Positions 61,981-64,000 of a stretch of 64,000 nt of DNA are shown piece by piece. The notes below the pieces were generated by a model. The model worked only from the letters and a program-made list of their open reading frames with translations, ran no database searches and had not been told where the DNA came from. The position numbers were made by a program, and so were the translations under genes. Position 1 is the first letter of the stretch; every line of letters begins with the position of its first letter. This stretch comes from Prionace glauca (taxonomy: Eukaryota; Chordata; Chondrichthyes; Carcharhiniformes; Carcharhinidae), in contig CM075760.1 of NCBI GenBank assembly GCA_037974335.1, positions 48,504,138 through 48,568,137 of the forward strand, read 5' to 3'.

Positions 61981-62489
61981 ATATTTGTGTGTAAAGTTCT
62001 TACCTTATTGCTGTTAATAAACAACAGCACAGTTAGAAATGCTAATATTGTTAAGTCAAATAAATTCACTGTGTTAAGCATGAAAAGTGTTGAACTTTTT
62101 TAATATCTCAAACACAAAGATCTCTCTTTCCCTGTCTCCTCCATCTTTACCTCCAACAACAAGTGTGAGGAGCTCATGGAGCTTCTTTGTCACTAAGATT
62201 GAGACAATTTAATCAGCTGCATCTACTGCTCCCCCCCTCTCACTTCCACTCGCCCACCGAGCTAAACTGTCTCCAATGACCCTCCCTTGTTGTAACCCTG
62301 AATTTGATCCTTTGTTTCAATTCTCTCCTATCTCTCTTTGTATCCTCCCAGAGTTTATCTTTTCCAGCAATCCCACCTCCTCCATCAACCTTATTCCCAC
62401 TACAGTGCTCATCACCCAACTTCCCCATGTTTACTGATATTGTTCATGGTTCTTTTCTTTCAGGTACTGTCCCTGTGTCCTTCAGATCT

Positions 62490-62672
62490 GATGTGGAGAT
62501 GCTGGCGTTGGACTGGGATAAACACAGCAAGAAGTCTCACAACACCAGGTTAAAGTCTAACAGGTTTATTTGGTAGCAAATGCCACTGACAAAGGAGCAG
62601 CACTCCGAAAGCTAGTGGCGTTTGCTACCAATAACCTGTTAGACTTTAACCTGATGTTGTGAGACTTCTTAC
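62490..62672. mobile_element. PLE-derived foldback retroposon with 14-bp target-site duplication
   Basis: 183 bases starting gatgtggagatgctggcg, flanked by tgtccttcagatct (62476-62489) and tgtccttcaaatct (62673-62686). The arms (agaagtctcacaacaccagg... and ...gttgtgagacttctt) fold on each other with a hammerhead-like core at the tip. Confidence 0.8.
62586..62623 (+). ncRNA. Hammerhead-ribozyme-like motif at foldback tip (core altered)
   Basis: CTGACAA (62586-62592; consensus CUGANGA, one base off), stem II GGAG...CTCC, GAAA (62607-62610), short stem III AGC...GCG. The foldback arms (ggtagcaaatgcca with tggcgtttgctacc) form a long stem I. Probably inactive in this copy. Confidence 0.45.
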
Positions 62673-62786
62673 TGTCCTTCAAATCTGCCATCATCACCAG
62701 CCTCTTCCCCCAGTGAAACCAATCCTTAACTCCCAATATCCTTGTGAACTCCTGCCCCAATCTCCAACCATCTTTCCCCACATTAC

Positions 62787-63272
62787 AGGAAGGATGTAGA
62801 GGCTTTGGAGAGGGTGCAGAGGAGGTTTACCAGGATGTTGCCTGGTATGGAGGGGAGATCCTATGAGGAGAGACTGAGAGATTTGGGGTTGTTTTCGCTG
62901 GAAAGAAGGCGGCTAAGAGGGGATCTCATTGAAACATATAAGATGATTAGAGGTTTAGACAGGGTAGATAGTGATAGCCTTTTTCCTAGGATGGAGAAAG
63001 CTAGCACGAGGGGGCACGATTTTAAATTAAGGGGGGGTAGTTATAGGACAGATGTCAGGGGTAGGTTCTTTACCCAGAGGGTGGTGAGGGACTGGAATGC
63101 CCTGCCAGCTGCAGTTGTAAATGCACCTAGTTTGGAGGCGTTTAAGAGATCTGTGGATAGGTTTATGGATGAAAAGGGATTGGTTTAGGTAGTGGGTCAT
63201 TGTTTTGTAACTGGTCGGCGCAACATCGTGGGCCGAAGGGCCTGTTCTGCGCTGTAATGTTCTATGTTCTAT
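62787..63272 (+). mobile_element. CR1-B-like LINE, 3' end
   Basis: Reads YRKDVEALERVQRRFTRMLPGMEGRSYEERLRDLGLF to KRSVDRFMDEKGLV-stop without interruption, then cggcgcaacatcgtgggccgaagggcctgttctgcgctg and ttctatgttct. Young; inserted in LINE M. Confidence 0.8.
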
Positions 63273-63494
63273 CTTTTCCTCTATACCTTGTTTGTTACTT
63301 CCCGATCCATACCCTTCTTTCCTGGAACTCCATGTTTCAACCCTCCAATAGGATTTCTGCCTCTGCCAGAGTGCCGACACAACTCTGACTCATTGCCCTT
63401 CTCATTCTGTTTGCAATAAGCCAAATCCACCAGTGTTTGTAAACAATTCCCTCAGTTATTTTAGTTTAAACAAGATTTTTTAATTGTTGGTTAA

Positions 63495-63712
63495 GTTGGT
63501 CTCGCCATGTGTGCATGAGTTTGCTATGAGTGCTCTAGTTTCCTCACGCTCAAGATGTGCAGGTTAGGTTGATTGGCTATGCTAAATTGACCCTTAATGT
63601 CAGGGGGATTAGTAGGGTAAATGAATTAAGGGGTTAGGCTTGGGTGGGATTGTAGTTGGTGCAGGCTCCATGGGCCAAATGGCCTCCTTCAGCACTGTAG
63701 GGATTCTATGAC
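63495..63712 (+). mobile_element. SINE S1, 5'-truncated
   Basis: gtgtgcatgagtttgctatgagtgctc, tgattggctatgctaaattgaccc, catgggccaaatggcctccttcagcactgtagggattctatga. Confidence 0.75.
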
Positions 63713-63869
63713 AGGAATCTTAGATAATCAATTGAAGAAAAATACTTGTCAATATAGAATGGAAAAATACACTTCACAGAACAGACTTATAATTTATGTT
63801 GGTTGATCAGGCTGAAGATGTGTAATTCCTTGTTTTCCTTTTTAACAACATTCCTGATGAGAATCTTGT

Positions 63870-64000
63870 TTTGTTGACTTTAAAAAACGTAGAAAATAGA
63901 AGCAGGAGTAGGTCATTTGGCCCTTCGAGCCTGCTCTGCAATTCAATATGATCATGACTGATCCCCTATCTCAACATCATTCTCCACTGATCTCCCCAAA
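63870..64000 (-). mobile_element. CR1-like LINE tail, runs off the window
   Basis: cgtagaaaatagaagcaggagtaggtcatttggcccttcgagcctgctctgc. Confidence 0.7.

Larger units (their letters stand above)
62115..63425 (+). mobile_element. LINE M, split by two younger insertions
   Basis: Pieces 62115-62475, 62673-62786 and 63273-63425 form one run of a LINE ORF region (acaagtgtgaggagctcatgg, tgttcatggttcttttctttcaggtactgtccc, cttcaaatctgccatcatcacc, aactccatgtttcaaccctccaatagg). Many breaks; old. Confidence 0.65.

Overview
Organism. This is vertebrate nuclear DNA and most likely elasmobranch (shark or ray). The base composition, the density of young CR1-like LINEs with TTCTTATG/TTCTATG-type tails, the tRNA-headed SINEs, the Penelope-like element (PLE) termini and the T-cell receptor V segments all fit a shark genome. 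This is recognition from memory; no search was run.

Layout. 0.5-6 kb is a T-cell receptor alpha/delta-type V region. It holds one intact-looking V segment (leader at 2.19 kb, V exon 2.79-3.10 kb, 23-bp-spacer RSS), one V pseudogene in the same orientation whose 5' half is replaced by a PLE end, and two V pseudogenes in the opposite orientation that still carry 23-bp-spacer RSSs. 6-9 kb is a nearly full LINE (called CR1-A here) with an uninterrupted endonuclease/reverse transcriptase frame. 9-19 kb is mostly layered LINE and SINE debris around one host exon (12.36-13.18 kb) that resembles the C-terminal half of BTBD17/LGALS3BP-type BTB-BACK proteins. From 19 kb to the end is a C2H2 zinc-finger (ZNF) cluster: units near 20.3(+), 30.6(+), 41(-), 47(+, broken), 54.9(+) and 60.4(+, frameshifted) kb plus fragments near 35.9 and 48.8 kb. 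Their CpG-rich promoters share NRF1-like, CCAAT and CRE motifs and in places are bidirectional. Between the ZNF units lie two near-identical CR1-C LINEs (25.7-30.0 and 50.6-53.3 kb), a three-deep LINE nest with a 5'-inverted (twin-primed) CR1-A copy (31.5-35.4 kb), and a 25 x 31-bp minisatellite in a ZNF promoter (45.15-45.93 kb).

How parts work together. The V segment would be joined to J segments outside the window by RAG recombination. The ZNF units appear to have grown by segmental duplication: introns, 3' regions, promoters and even relic fingers in the 5' UTRs are shared between units. The mobile elements share 3' ends: SINE S1 carries the same GGGCCGAA-type tail as the CR1-like LINEs, which suggests SINEs use LINE machinery.

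Most interesting. A group of short foldback sequences built from PLE termini (15.2, 46.3, 50.4, 62.5 kb) is flanked by 11-16 bp target-site duplications, and three PLE-related copies in the window contain hammerhead-ribozyme-like cores. They look like non-autonomous, retrozyme-like offspring of a PLE.

Repeat labels used below are local: CR1-A, A' (older relatives of A), B, C, G-N for LINE families; S1, S2, S3 for tRNA-headed SINEs; R1 for a dispersed repeat of unknown class.
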